Shown in pieces: positions 49,566 through 57,781 of a stretch of DNA of 64,000 nt. The DNA comes from Nonomuraea fuscirosea. Lineage in GTDB: Bacteria; Actinomycetota; Actinomycetes; Streptosporangiales; Streptosporangiaceae. The translations under genes were made by a program, and so were the position numbers. Each line of letters begins with the position of its first letter. Within the stretch, counting starts at the first letter, position 1. The notes beneath the pieces are model-generated. The model worked only from the letters and a program-made list of their open reading frames with translations. It ran no database searches and was not told where the DNA came from. Where the stretch lies: contig NZ_PVNG01000004.1 in assembly GCF_003001935.1 (NCBI RefSeq), positions 248,001 to 312,000 on the forward strand. The letters are read 5' to 3'.

Positions 49566-51170
49566 ATGCGTTGGCGCGGTGTGCCGCTTGATGTCCTGCT
49601 CGCGGCCTCTGGAGTGGGTCTCGACCTGCTGACCACGGCGAACGCGGGCGACACCGAATATCTGCCCGCGGAGATGAACCTCCCCATGGCGCTGCTCGTC
49701 GGCCTGCCCATGGGGCTGGTCCGCCACCGCCCCGTGGCCGTCTCCCTCTACCTGGCCGTCGTCCTGGCCGTCACCGACCAGCTCGGCTCCTTCACCTCCA
49801 ACACGGCGCAGATCCTCGTCTGCGTGGCGCTGGGCGTGGCGGGATACAGCGCCCGGGTGCGCGCCACCGCCGTGGCCGTGATCGGCTCGATCTTCGCCAC
49901 CGCCTTCAACATCGCCGACCCGGGTGTCGCCCTCACCGGCAACATGTGGATGTACTCCGTGCTGCTGCCCGTCTTCCCCGCCGTCCTGGGCGCGTACCTG
50001 CGCAGCACGGCCGAGCGCCTCGACGAGAGCGACGTCACCCCGGACGCGCTGCTGGCCGCCGGCGGCGTCGCGATCACCGTGCTCAGCACCTGGACCAGCT
50101 GGCACTCCGGCACCCAGCCGGTCTGGGTGGTGGGGCTGCTGGCCGTCGTGGGCGGGCTGTCGCTGGGCATCGCCAGGCGGCTGCCCGGCCTGGTCTTCAC
50201 GCTGCAGGGCGTGCTGCTCGTCTCGGCCGACATCTACCTCAACGACACCGTCAACACCTGCCTGATCCTCACGCTCATCGCCATCGGAGTGTTCGCCATG
50301 CGCGTGGTGTCCTGGGCCTGGACCCTGGCCGCGTACCTGACCGGTTGCCTGCTGAGCTCCATCGCCGTCATCGGCGACGACGCCGAGATCACCGGGTTCC
50401 GCATCGGCGTCCTGATGACGCTCGTCGCCACGCCCATCGCGATCGGCCGCTACCTGGGCATGCGCCGCGCCGCGGTCGCCTCCGAACGGCTGCGCGCCGA
50501 GGAGGCCGCCCGCGCCGCCGTCGCGCAGGTGCGCGCCGACCAGCTAGCCGAGCGCGAGCGCATCGCCCGCGACGTGCACGACATCGTGGCCCACCACGTC
50601 GGCGCGATGGTGCTGCGGGCCAGCGCCGCCCGCTACACCGCGCCCGACGGCCCCGTCGCCGACGCGCTCGACGACATCCGCGAGACCGGCCATCAGGTGC
50701 TGCAGGACCTGCGCGACCTGCTCGACCTGCTGCGCGACCCCGACCGGCAGCCCGACCTGCTGGCCAACCCCGCCGACGTCGTACGCGAGTCCGCCGAGCG
50801 CATGGCCGCCGCGGGCCTGCTCGTGGACCTCGACCTCGACCCGGCGACCGACCAGGCCCCGCTCATCGCCCGCACCTCCGCGGCCCGCATCGTCCAGGAA
50901 GGACTGACCAACGTGCTCAAACACGCAGGCCCCGGCACCCGGGTCCGCGTAACCGTGTCCCCCGCGGAAGAAGGACTCGACGTCGAGATCCGCAACGGCC
51001 GGCCGCCGACGGCGATCGAGCGGCTGCCCTCCTCCGGGCGCGGCCTGGCCGGCATGCGCGAGCGGGTGCGCACCGTCGGCGGCACCCTCAGCGCCGGACC
51101 CGACGGCGAGGGCGGCTGGCTGCTGGCCGCCCACCTGCCCACCCGCCTGTCCCAGGGGAACGCGGCGTGA
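49566..51170 (+). CDS. NarL-type sensor histidine kinase
   Basis: About 534 residues. The N-terminal about 300 residues hold seven or eight membrane segments. A coiled region leads to the HisKA_3 phosphoacceptor (LAERERIARDVHDIVAHHVGAM, His near 345) and the HATPase domain (ARIVQEGLTNVLKHAGPGTRVRV, then SSGRGLAGMRERV). It autophosphorylates and passes the phosphate to the overlapping response regulator. ATG 49566 suits the -10 at 49554; GTG 49560 is less likely. The signal sensed by the membrane part is unknown. Confidence 0.92.
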   Translation: MRWRGVPLDVLLAASGVGLDLLTTANAGDTEYLPAEMNLPMALLVGLPMGLVRHRPVAVSLYLAVVLAVTDQLGSFTSNTAQILVCVALGVAGYSARVRATAVAVIGSIFATAFNIADPGVALTGNMWMYSVLLPVFPAVLGAYLRSTAERLDESDVTPDALLAAGGVAITVLSTWTSWHSGTQPVWVVGLLAVVGGLSLGIARRLPGLVFTLQGVLLVSADIYLNDTVNTCLILTLIAIGVFAMRVVSWAWTLAAYLTGCLLSSIAVIGDDAEITGFRIGVLMTLVATPIAIGRYLGMRRAAVASERLRAEEAARAAVAQVRADQLAERERIARDVHDIVAHHVGAMVLRASAARYTAPDGPVADALDDIRETGHQVLQDLRDLLDLLRDPDRQPDLLANPADVVRESAERMAAAGLLVDLDLDPATDQAPLIARTSAARIVQEGLTNVLKHAGPGTRVRVTVSPAEEGLDVEIRNGRPPTAIERLPSSGRGLAGMRERVRTVGGTLSAGPDGEGGWLLAAHLPTRLSQGNAA

Positions 51171-51856
51171 TCCGCGTGCTGGTGGCCGACGACCAGGCGC
51201 TCGTCCGCGCGGGCGTGCGCATGCTGCTGCAGGCCACGGGGGACATGGAGGTGGTGGCCGAGGCCGAGGACGGCGCCGAGGCCGTCCGCCTGTCCGAGCG
51301 CCACCTGCCCGACGTCATCCTGATGGACCTGCGCATGCCCAGGGTGGACGGGCTCGAAGCCATCAAACGGGTGCTCGCGGCCCGGCCGGGGACCAGGGTC
51401 GTGGTGCTGACCACGTTCGCCGAGGACGGCAACGTCTACGCGGCCCTGCGCGCCGGCGCGGTCGGCTTCCTGGTCAAGGACGACGACCCCGAGCGCATGG
51501 TCGACGCCGTACGCCGGGCGGCGGCCGGTGAGCAGCTGCTCGCGCCCTCCGTGCTGCGCCGGGTCGTCGAGCGCTTCCTGGCCGCCGAGGAGCAGGCCGC
51601 CGCCCCTTCCGCGCCGCCCGGGCTGACCGAGCGCGAGCTGGAGGTCCTCGCCCTGGTCGGCACCGGCCTGTCCAACGCCGAGATCGCCGAGGAGCTGCAC
51701 GTCGGGGTCACCACGGTCAAGACCCACATCGCCGCCGCCATGGACAAGCTGGGCCTGCGCAACCGCATCCAGGCCGCCGTCGTCGCCCACCGCACCGGCC
51801 TGGTGGACGCCGCCTTCCGCCCCGTACGCCAGCCCAGAGGCGGCTCGGCGACCTGA
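51167..51856 (+). CDS. LuxR/NarL-family response regulator
   Basis: 229 residues. Receiver domain: acidic pair ADDQ, phosphoacceptor Asp in DVILMDLRMPRVDG (about 54), Thr in VLTTF and Lys in FLVKDD. C-terminal LuxR HTH: LTERELEVLALVGTGLSNAEIAEELHVGVTTVKTHI. The GTG overlaps the kinase stop (GTGA), so it is the cognate regulator. It may bind the palindrome at 49516. Confidence 0.94.
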   Translation: MIRVLVADDQALVRAGVRMLLQATGDMEVVAEAEDGAEAVRLSERHLPDVILMDLRMPRVDGLEAIKRVLAARPGTRVVVLTTFAEDGNVYAALRAGAVGFLVKDDDPERMVDAVRRAAAGEQLLAPSVLRRVVERFLAAEEQAAAPSAPPGLTERELEVLALVGTGLSNAEIAEELHVGVTTVKTHIAAAMDKLGLRNRIQAAVVAHRTGLVDAAFRPVRQPRGGSAT

Positions 51857-51921
51857 CGCGGCCCTCATACGCATCATGTGGTCCTTCACCCGTCACACCA
51901 GCGGAAGGACCACTGATCGCC

Positions 51922-52112
51922 ATGCCGGCCGTCCTCCTCTGGCGGCCGGGGCGCGGGGCTGGCCGGCGTGGCGCTGTTCGCCGTCGGGATCGCCCAGCAC
52001 TTCACCTGGCTGTGGCTGGGGGCGCACCTGCCCACCGGGGGTGATCCTGTTCGGGCTCATCGTCGCCCCACTGGTCCGGTCATGGTCTTCGGCGGCGGCC
52101 CGCCGCCGCTAA
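51922..52112 (+). pseudogene. Frameshifted remnant of a small membrane protein
   Basis: Three reading frames in turn give a plausible small membrane protein: MPAVLL from 51922, then GLAGVALFAVGIAQHFTWLW from about 51956 in the next frame, then GVILFGLIVAPLVRSWSS from about 52038 to TAA 52110-52112 in the third. Shifts lie near 51940-51955 and in the G run at about 52036-52041. It could be a decayed gene or an artefact of indels in G runs. Function unknown. Confidence 0.4.
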
Positions 52113-52115
52113 AGT
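52110..52115 (+). promoter_or_regulatory. -10 element TAAAGT before trpF
   Basis: TAAAGT ends seven bases before GTG 52123, consistent with leaderless transcription of trpF; GGAGAC between them could also serve as a weak ribosome site. Confidence 0.45.
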
Positions 52116-52122
52116 CGGAGAC

Positions 52123-52719
52123 GTGTATGTGAAGATCTGCGGACTGAGCGAGCCCGAGCACGTGGCCACCGCCGTACGAGCCGGCGCCGACGCCATCGGG
52201 TTCGTCATGACCCGCAGCCCCCGCCGCGTCTCGCCGGAGCGCGCGGCGGAGCTGGCCGCCCTCGTCCCCGGTCATGTGCTGACCGTCGGCGTGTTCCGCG
52301 GCGAGGACCCCGAGACGGTCAGGGCCGCCGCGCTGACCTCCGGCGTACGGGCCGTCCAGCTGCACGGCAACCACCCCCACGGCGACTTCACCGCGCTGAA
52401 AGACCTCGGCGCCCGCCTGGTCAGGGCCGTGGACGCCCAGGCCGACCTGCGCTGCGGCGCCTACGACGAAGACCTGCTCATCGTCGACGCCCCTCAGGCG
52501 GGCTCCGGCCTGCCGTGGGACTGGGCGGCCGTCCGCGGCCGCCCCTCCGGGCACTGGATGCTGGCAGGCGGCCTCGCCCCGGCCAACGTGGGGGAGGCGA
52601 TCTCGGCCGCGCGCCCCTGGGGCGTCGACGTCTCCAGCGGCGTGGAGACCGCGCCGGGCGTGAAGGACTCCGGCCTGATCGAAGACTTCCTGCGAGCGGT
52701 ACGGCGAACGCATGGATGA
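52123..52719 (+). CDS. trpF: Phosphoribosylanthranilate isomerase TrpF
   Basis: 198 residues, TIM barrel. VKICGL (catalytic Cys) begins the protein, followed by GADAIGFVM, AVQLHGN, LLIVDAPQAGSGLPWDW and WGVDVSSGVETAPGVKD, the phosphate-binding end. It converts N-(5-phosphoribosyl)anthranilate to CdRP in tryptophan synthesis. It stands 17 kb from the attenuated trpEG gene and is followed by an overlapping GNAT gene, not other trp genes. Confidence 0.92.
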   Translation: MYVKICGLSEPEHVATAVRAGADAIGFVMTRSPRRVSPERAAELAALVPGHVLTVGVFRGEDPETVRAAALTSGVRAVQLHGNHPHGDFTALKDLGARLVRAVDAQADLRCGAYDEDLLIVDAPQAGSGLPWDWAAVRGRPSGHWMLAGGLAPANVGEAISAARPWGVDVSSGVETAPGVKDSGLIEDFLRAVRRTHG

Positions 52720-53695
52720 GCTCACCAGAGACCCCGTCCTCACCCAGGGCACCGCGATCGGCGACCTCGCGCGCGCCATCGCCTTCCTGCACGCCTTCGC
52801 CCACCGCAAGGCACCCGTACGGCGACCGGTTCCGGGCGGATTCGCCGTCCTGGACGACCGCTACCCCGGCTCATACGACGACAACAAACTCATCATCCGC
52901 GAGACCCCCGACGATGACGGGCGCATCCTCAGGGAGACGCCCGGCGACGACAGGCTCTTTGCCCGGGAGGCTTCCGACGACAACGGGCTCATCGTCCGCC
53001 CAGCCCCTGGCGACGTCCCGGAGCAGGCCGCCGAGCTGCTGATGGCCGCGGCCGACGAGACGCTGGCGACGCGCGCCCACCGGCTGGTCTGCATCGACGA
53101 CGACCGGCTCGGCACCGCCTGCGTCCCCGCCTTCGCCGCCGCCGGCTACGAACACGAGACCAACCTCGTCATGGTCTTCCGCGGCCCGATCCCCACCGCC
53201 CCACCCTCGCCGGCATCCCGGGCCGCGCCCCAGGAGGCGTCCCAGATCGCTTCTCCGGCGGCCTCCCCGGTGGGGCTTGCGGTGGTTGAGATGCTCGGGC
53301 TGGAGGAGGTGGTGGCGGTGTCGCGGCGCGACTGGCGGGAGTCGCTGCCCGAGGCGTCCGACGAGACGATCGACGCGCTCGCCCGGCGAGTGGAGGTACG
53401 GCCGCGGGGTGCCGACACGGTCGGTTTCCGCGGCGTCCGCGCTCCCGACGGCGAGATCGCCGCCAGGGCCGACCTGTACGTCCACGGCGGGGTCGCCCAG
53501 ATCGAGAGCGTCCTCACCGCCGAGGCGTACCGAGGCAAGGGATACGCGCGCACCCTGATGAACGCGCTGCTGGCCGAGGTGGCCGACGCCGAGCTGATCT
53601 TCCTGGTGGCCGACGCCGACGACTGGCCCCGCCACTTCTACACCCGCCTCGGGTTCGAAACCGTCGGCCGCACCCACGCCTTCCTCCGCGCCTGA
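52712..53695 (+). CDS. GNAT-family acetyltransferase with internal 33-bp repeat
   Basis: 327 residues. The C-terminal GNAT domain is clear: IESVLTAEAYRGKGYARTLM (acetyl-CoA pyrophosphate loop) and HFYTRLGFETVGRTHAF. The N-terminal half looks like a degenerate GNAT-like domain (HRLVCIDDDRLGTACVPAFAAAGYEHETNLVM). An 11-residue unit of the form L-I-x-R-E-T-P-x-D-D-G is repeated about four times at residues 60-102. The ATG overlaps the trpF stop by 8 bp. Substrate unknown. Confidence 0.82.
   Translation: MDELTRDPVLTQGTAIGDLARAIAFLHAFAHRKAPVRRPVPGGFAVLDDRYPGSYDDNKLIIRETPDDDGRILRETPGDDRLFAREASDDNGLIVRPAPGDVPEQAAELLMAAADETLATRAHRLVCIDDDRLGTACVPAFAAAGYEHETNLVMVFRGPIPTAPPSPASRAAPQEASQIASPAASPVGLAVVEMLGLEEVVAVSRRDWRESLPEASDETIDALARRVEVRPRGADTVGFRGVRAPDGEIAARADLYVHGGVAQIESVLTAEAYRGKGYARTLMNALLAEVADAELIFLVADADDWPRHFYTRLGFETVGRTHAFLRA
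52889..53017 (+). repeat. 33-bp in-frame tandem repeat in GNAT gene
   Basis: Units start at 52889, 52922, 52955 and 52988; the last is partial. They encode an acidic 11-residue motif. Divergence between units is moderate at the DNA level while the LxxREtPgDD pattern is kept, and the frame is maintained. Confidence 0.85.
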
Positions 53696-53715
53696 CCCCC
53701 GGCCGGCACTGACCA

Positions 53716-53772
53716 CCTGGCCACATCCGGCCACCCGGTTCTCCTCTGAACCGGTACGTCCGCGTGGCCAGG
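53716..53772 (+). terminator. Nested hairpin terminator after GNAT gene
   Basis: Outer arms CCTGGCCAC (53716-53724) and GTGGCCAGG (53764-53772) are perfectly complementary and enclose a second hairpin, CCGGTT (53735-53740) / AACCGG (53749-53754). It begins 20 bp after the GNAT stop and probably separates that operon from the phosphatidyltransferase gene. Confidence 0.6.
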
Positions 53773-53832
53773 AGCCGGTCAGGCCGGAGAGACCGGGCAC
53801 GAGCGGGGCCGCTGTGTCGGAGTTCCACGCAG

Positions 53833-53838
53833 TAGGGT
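53833..53838 (+). promoter_or_regulatory. -10 element TAGGGT before phosphatidyltransferase
   Basis: TAGGGT ends seven bases before GTG 53846, consistent with a leaderless mRNA for the following operon. Confidence 0.45.
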
Positions 53839-53845
53839 CTCCTGC

Positions 53846-54427
53846 GTGAGCGAAACTTCCGCCGAGGACCGGATCTGGACGGTTCCTAACCTGCTGAGCT
53901 TCCTGCGCCTCCTCGGCGTCCCCGTGTTCCTCTGGCTGGTTCTCGGGCCCAAGGCGGACGGATGGGCCATCGGGATCCTCGCGGTGGCCGGGTTCACCGA
54001 CTGGCTCGACGGAAAGATCGCCCGCGCGTTCAACCAGATCAGCAGGCTCGGCCGGATCATCGACCCGGCCGCGGACAAGCTCTACGTCTTCGCCACCATC
54101 CTCGCCCTGCTGCTGCGCGACGTGATCCCGTGGTGGCTGGTGATCGTCATCCTCGCGCGCGAACTCTTCGTCGCGAGTTTCTTTCCCGTACTTCGCAAAC
54201 ACGGTTACAAGGCACTTCAAGTGCATTTCCTGGGCAAGGCGGCCATGTTCAACCTCATGTACGCCTTCCCTCTGCTCTTCCTCGCCTCCCACACTGGGTG
54301 GTATGCCGAGATGGCGCGCATTGTCGGGTGGGCCTTCGCGCTCTGGGGCACGGGCCTGTACTGGTGGGCGGGGGTGCTGTACGGGATACAGGTGCGGCGG
54401 CTGGTAGCCGAGGCCAAGAAGGGGTGA
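53846..54427 (+). CDS. CDP-alcohol phosphatidyltransferase (PgsA-like)
   Basis: 193 residues with five or six membrane segments. The family signature DG-x2-AR-x8-G-x3-D-x3-D is present as DWLDGKIARAFNQISRLGRIIDPAADK. NLLSFLRLLGVPVF precedes it. Such enzymes join CDP-diacylglycerol to glycerol-3-phosphate, phosphatidylglycerol or inositol phosphate. Position matches mycobacterial pgsA2 (Rv1822), upstream of the garA region. The next gene starts 4 bp after its stop. Confidence 0.9.
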   Translation: MSETSAEDRIWTVPNLLSFLRLLGVPVFLWLVLGPKADGWAIGILAVAGFTDWLDGKIARAFNQISRLGRIIDPAADKLYVFATILALLLRDVIPWWLVIVILARELFVASFFPVLRKHGYKALQVHFLGKAAMFNLMYAFPLLFLASHTGWYAEMARIVGWAFALWGTGLYWWAGVLYGIQVRRLVAEAKKG

Positions 54428-54431
54428 TCGG

Positions 54432-56954
54432 GTGAGGGCGGTCGTCATGGCGGGCGGGGAGGGCACGAGGCTGCGCCCGATGACCGCCAACCAGCCCAAA
54501 CCCCTGCTCCCCGTGGCCAACCGCCCGATCATGGAACACGTGCTGCGCCTGCTCAAGCGGCACGGCGTCACCGAGACGGTGGTGACGCTGCAGTTCCTGG
54601 CCGCCCTCGTGCGCAACTACTTCGGCGACGGCGACGAGCTCGGCATGAGCCTCCAGTACGCCACCGAGGACCTCCCCCTCGGCACCGCCGGCAGCGTCAA
54701 GAACGCCGCCGACCGCCTGCGCGACGACCGATTCCTGGTGATCTCCGGCGACGCCCTGACGGATATCGATTTATCGGACATGGTGCGATTCCACCGGGAA
54801 AACCAGGCATTAGTGACGATCGGCCTGAAAAGGGTCCCGAACCCCCTCGAATTCGGCATCATCATCGTGGACGAGGAAGGCCGCGTCCAGCGCTTCCTGG
54901 AGAAGCCCACCTGGGGCCAGGTCTTCTCCGACACCGTCAACACCGGCATCTACGTCATGGAGCCCGAGGTTCTCGACGCCGTGGCGCCCGGCGAGCCCGT
55001 CGACTGGTCCTCGGACGTCTTCCCCGCCCTCCTGGAGCGCGGCGCCCCCATCTACGGCTACGTGGCCGACGGCTACTGGGAGGACGTCGGCACCCACGAG
55101 AGCTACCTCAAGGCCCAGGCGGACGCCCTGTCGGGCAAGGTCCAGCTCGACATCGCCGGGTTCGAGCTGTCCCCCGGCGTCTGGGTGGCCGACTCCGCCT
55201 CGGTGGACCCCGACGCCGTGCTCAAGGGCCCGCTGCTGATCGGCGCGTACGCCAAGGTCGAGGCCGGGGCGGAGCTGCGCGAGTACACCGTGCTGGGCAA
55301 CAACGCCGTCGTCCGCGAGGGCGCCTTCCTGCACCGGGCGGTCGTCCACGACAACGTCTACCTCGGCCCCGGCGCCCACCTGCGCGGCTGCGTCATCGGC
55401 AAGAGCACCGACGTGATGGCCGGCGCCCGCATCGAGGAGAACGCGGTCGTCGGCGACGAATGCGTCATCGAGGCCGAGGCGTACGTCTCCAGTGGCGTCA
55501 AGGTGTACCCGTTCAAGACCATCGAGGCCGGCGCGGTCGTCAACACCAGCGTCATCTGGGAGTCGCGCGGCCAGCGCAACCTGTTCGGCCCCAGAGGCGT
55601 CAGCGGCCTGGTCAACGTCGAGATCACCGCCGAACTGTGCGTCCGCCTGGCCAGCGCGTACGCCACCACCCTGAAGAAGGGCGAGCACGTCGTCACCTCC
55701 CGCGACTGCTCGCTGGCCGCCAGGGCGCTCAAGCGCGCCGTCATCGGCGCCCTCACCGCCGGGGCCATCAACGTGCTCGACCTGGAGGCGGCCCCGCTGC
55801 CCGTGGCCCGCTTCCACACCGCCCGCGAGTCGGCCGGCGGCGGCATCGCGCTGCGCACCACCCCGGGCGACCCGCAGAGCGTGGACATCGTCATCATGGA
55901 CGACCGCGGCGCCGACCTGCCGCCGGCGGCCCAGCGCAAGCTGGAGCGGGTCTTCTCCCGCCAGGAGTTCCGCCGCGCCTTCCCCGGCGAGATCGCCGAG
56001 CTCACCTATCCGGCCAGGGCCGTCGAGGACTACACCCACGAGCTGCTGCGCCACGTCGGCGTGGGCGGCGTCAAGGACATGAAGGTGGTCGTGGACTGCG
56101 CGGGCGGCACCTCCTCGCTGGTGCTGCCGACGCTGCTCGGCCGGGTGGGCGTCGAGGTGCTCACCGTCAACGCCCGCCTGGACGACGTCTCGCCCACCGA
56201 GACGCTGGCCGGGCGCCGCCGCGACCTGCAGCGCCTGTCCGAGCTGGTCAGCTCCTCCCGGGCGGCGTTCGGCGTGCGTTTCGACCCGGTCGGCGAGCGC
56301 ATCGCCCTGGTGGACGAGCAGGGCCAGCTCATCGACGAGGAACGCGCCCTGCTCGTCGTGCTCGACCTGGTGGCGGCCGAGCGCAGGGGCGGCCAGGTGG
56401 CGCTGCCGGTCACCACGACCAGGGTCGCCGAGCAGGTGTGCCGCTTCCACGGCGTCCAGGTGCAGTGGACCTCCACCGCGCTCGACGCCCTGACCTCCGC
56501 CGCCGCCGGCCCCGACATGATCTTCGCCGCCGACGGGCGCGGCGGCTTCGTGGTGCCCGAGTTCAGCCCCGCCATCGACGGGCTGGCCGCGTTCATGCGC
56601 CTGCTCGGGCTGGTGGCCCGCACCCGGCTCTCGCTCAGCCAGATCGACGCGCGGATCCCCGAGGTGAAGCTGCTGCGGCGGACGATCCCCACGCCGTGGG
56701 CGGCCAAGGGCGCCGTCATGCGCTCGGTCATGGAGGCGGCCGAGGCCGAGCCCGACGGCCACCGCGTCGACACCACCGACGGCGTGCGCGTGGCGCACGA
56801 CGACGGGAGCTGGGTGCTGGTGCTGCCCGCCGCGGCCGAGCCCGTCACCGACCTCTGGGCGGAGGCCGGCGACGTGGACGGCGCCCAGGCGCTGCTCGAA
56901 CGCTGGGCGCGCATCGTCGAACAGGCGGCGGGGCGGCCCGGTCACGGAACGTGA
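54432..56954 (+). CDS. GDP-mannose pyrophosphorylase fused to degenerate phosphomutase
   Basis: 840 residues. Residues 1-230: nucleotidyltransferase (VVMAGGEGTRLRPMTANQPKPLLP, VISGDALTDID, FLEKPTWG). About 250-370: left-handed beta-helix hexapeptide repeats. About 380-830: phosphohexomutase fold (FGPRGVSGLVNVEIT). The catalytic loop that should read TASHNP is ALRTTPGDP (near residue 474), and the metal loop DGDADR is FDPVGER (near 617), so the mutase part looks inactive. It probably makes an NDP-mannose or related sugar; the mutase-like part may be regulatory. GTG 54432 sits 4 bp after the previous stop. Confidence 0.87.
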   Translation: MRAVVMAGGEGTRLRPMTANQPKPLLPVANRPIMEHVLRLLKRHGVTETVVTLQFLAALVRNYFGDGDELGMSLQYATEDLPLGTAGSVKNAADRLRDDRFLVISGDALTDIDLSDMVRFHRENQALVTIGLKRVPNPLEFGIIIVDEEGRVQRFLEKPTWGQVFSDTVNTGIYVMEPEVLDAVAPGEPVDWSSDVFPALLERGAPIYGYVADGYWEDVGTHESYLKAQADALSGKVQLDIAGFELSPGVWVADSASVDPDAVLKGPLLIGAYAKVEAGAELREYTVLGNNAVVREGAFLHRAVVHDNVYLGPGAHLRGCVIGKSTDVMAGARIEENAVVGDECVIEAEAYVSSGVKVYPFKTIEAGAVVNTSVIWESRGQRNLFGPRGVSGLVNVEITAELCVRLASAYATTLKKGEHVVTSRDCSLAARALKRAVIGALTAGAINVLDLEAAPLPVARFHTARESAGGGIALRTTPGDPQSVDIVIMDDRGADLPPAAQRKLERVFSRQEFRRAFPGEIAELTYPARAVEDYTHELLRHVGVGGVKDMKVVVDCAGGTSSLVLPTLLGRVGVEVLTVNARLDDVSPTETLAGRRRDLQRLSELVSSSRAAFGVRFDPVGERIALVDEQGQLIDEERALLVVLDLVAAERRGGQVALPVTTTRVAEQVCRFHGVQVQWTSTALDALTSAAAGPDMIFAADGRGGFVVPEFSPAIDGLAAFMRLLGLVARTRLSLSQIDARIPEVKLLRRTIPTPWAAKGAVMRSVMEAAEAEPDGHRVDTTDGVRVAHDDGSWVLVLPAAAEPVTDLWAEAGDVDGAQALLERWARIVEQAAGRPGHGT

Positions 56955-57088
56955 TCGGAAAGGCTTTACCGATGATGTGCGCGGAGAGCGCCGCAAGATC
57001 GTAATGTAGAAACGCGCGGCGGCATGGACCACGGGGCGGGGGCGGCGGTAACTTTGTCTGCGTCCGAACCAACGTGCAGCGCCCCGCC

Positions 57089-57117
57089 TTGACCTTTGCC
57101 GCTGATCAGCGTAAGTT
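57089..57117 (+). promoter_or_regulatory. Sigma-70-type promoter of the FHA/MerR operon
   Basis: TTGACC (57089-57094) and TAAGTT (57112-57117) with a 17-base spacer form a near-consensus housekeeping promoter about 80 bp before the GarA-like start. The 250-bp gap 56955-57204 has no gene; GTAGGAGG at about 57185 is the likely ribosome site. Confidence 0.65.
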
Positions 57118-57204
57118 GCGGCATTCGCAAACTTGAAATAGCGAAGCGAGGCGCGCCCCAGAGCACCGTCGCCGCGTCTTCGCGGTAGGAGGCCGAGCCG
57201 ATCG

Positions 57205-57717
57205 ATGCCGAGCGTCTACTGCACGCAGTGCGGGCACGCCAACCCCGAGGATGCCCGTTTCTGTTCCCGCTGTGGGTCACCGCTGACCAGGCCCGAGGTC
57301 TCCGGGGACACCACGTCGACGATCTCCGTCGCGGGAATAGAGGCGTACGAGGCTGAGACAGGCGACATGCTCCTGGCCGAGCGGGCGCTGGTCGAACAGC
57401 TGCCGCCCGGCACGGCGTTGCTCACCGTCACCAGGGGCCCCAACCAGGGCAGCCGGTTCCGGCTGGACAAGGAGCTGACCACCACGGGGCGTCATCCGGA
57501 GAGCGACATCTTCCTCGACGACATCACCGTCTCCCGCCGCCACGTCGAGTTCTACCGCCACCGCGGCGGCCAGTTCTCCGTGCGCGACGTGGGCAGCCTC
57601 AACGGCACCTACGTCAACAGGGAGCGGATCGAGGAGGTCCCCCTGCACTCCGGAGACGAGGTGCAGATCGGCAAGTTCCGCCTCGTCTTCCTGATGCGAG
57701 GCAACGCCGGGGCATGA
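57205..57717 (+). CDS. garA: GarA/OdhI-like FHA-domain protein with zinc ribbon
   Basis: 170 residues. An N-terminal zinc ribbon (YCTQCGHANPEDARFCSRCG, four Cys) is followed by the phosphorylatable Thr cluster DTTSTIS (about 35-41) and a C-terminal FHA domain (GRHPESDIFLDDITVSRRHVEF, GSLNGTYVNRERIEE). In mycobacteria and corynebacteria the homologues (without the zinc ribbon) are phosphorylated by PknB/PknG and switch 2-oxoglutarate dehydrogenase and glutamate metabolism. The neighbours (FtsR, DUF151, MerR, gcvP) match the mycobacterial garA locus. The zinc ribbon is a lineage feature worth noting. Confidence 0.9.
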   Translation: MPSVYCTQCGHANPEDARFCSRCGSPLTRPEVSGDTTSTISVAGIEAYEAETGDMLLAERALVEQLPPGTALLTVTRGPNQGSRFRLDKELTTTGRHPESDIFLDDITVSRRHVEFYRHRGGQFSVRDVGSLNGTYVNRERIEEVPLHSGDEVQIGKFRLVFLMRGNAGA

Positions 57718-57781
57718 GCGGGCGGAGCGAGCGACCCATGGACACGGCCTCCGCACGCCCGCGGCCACGGGAGGCGGTCGC

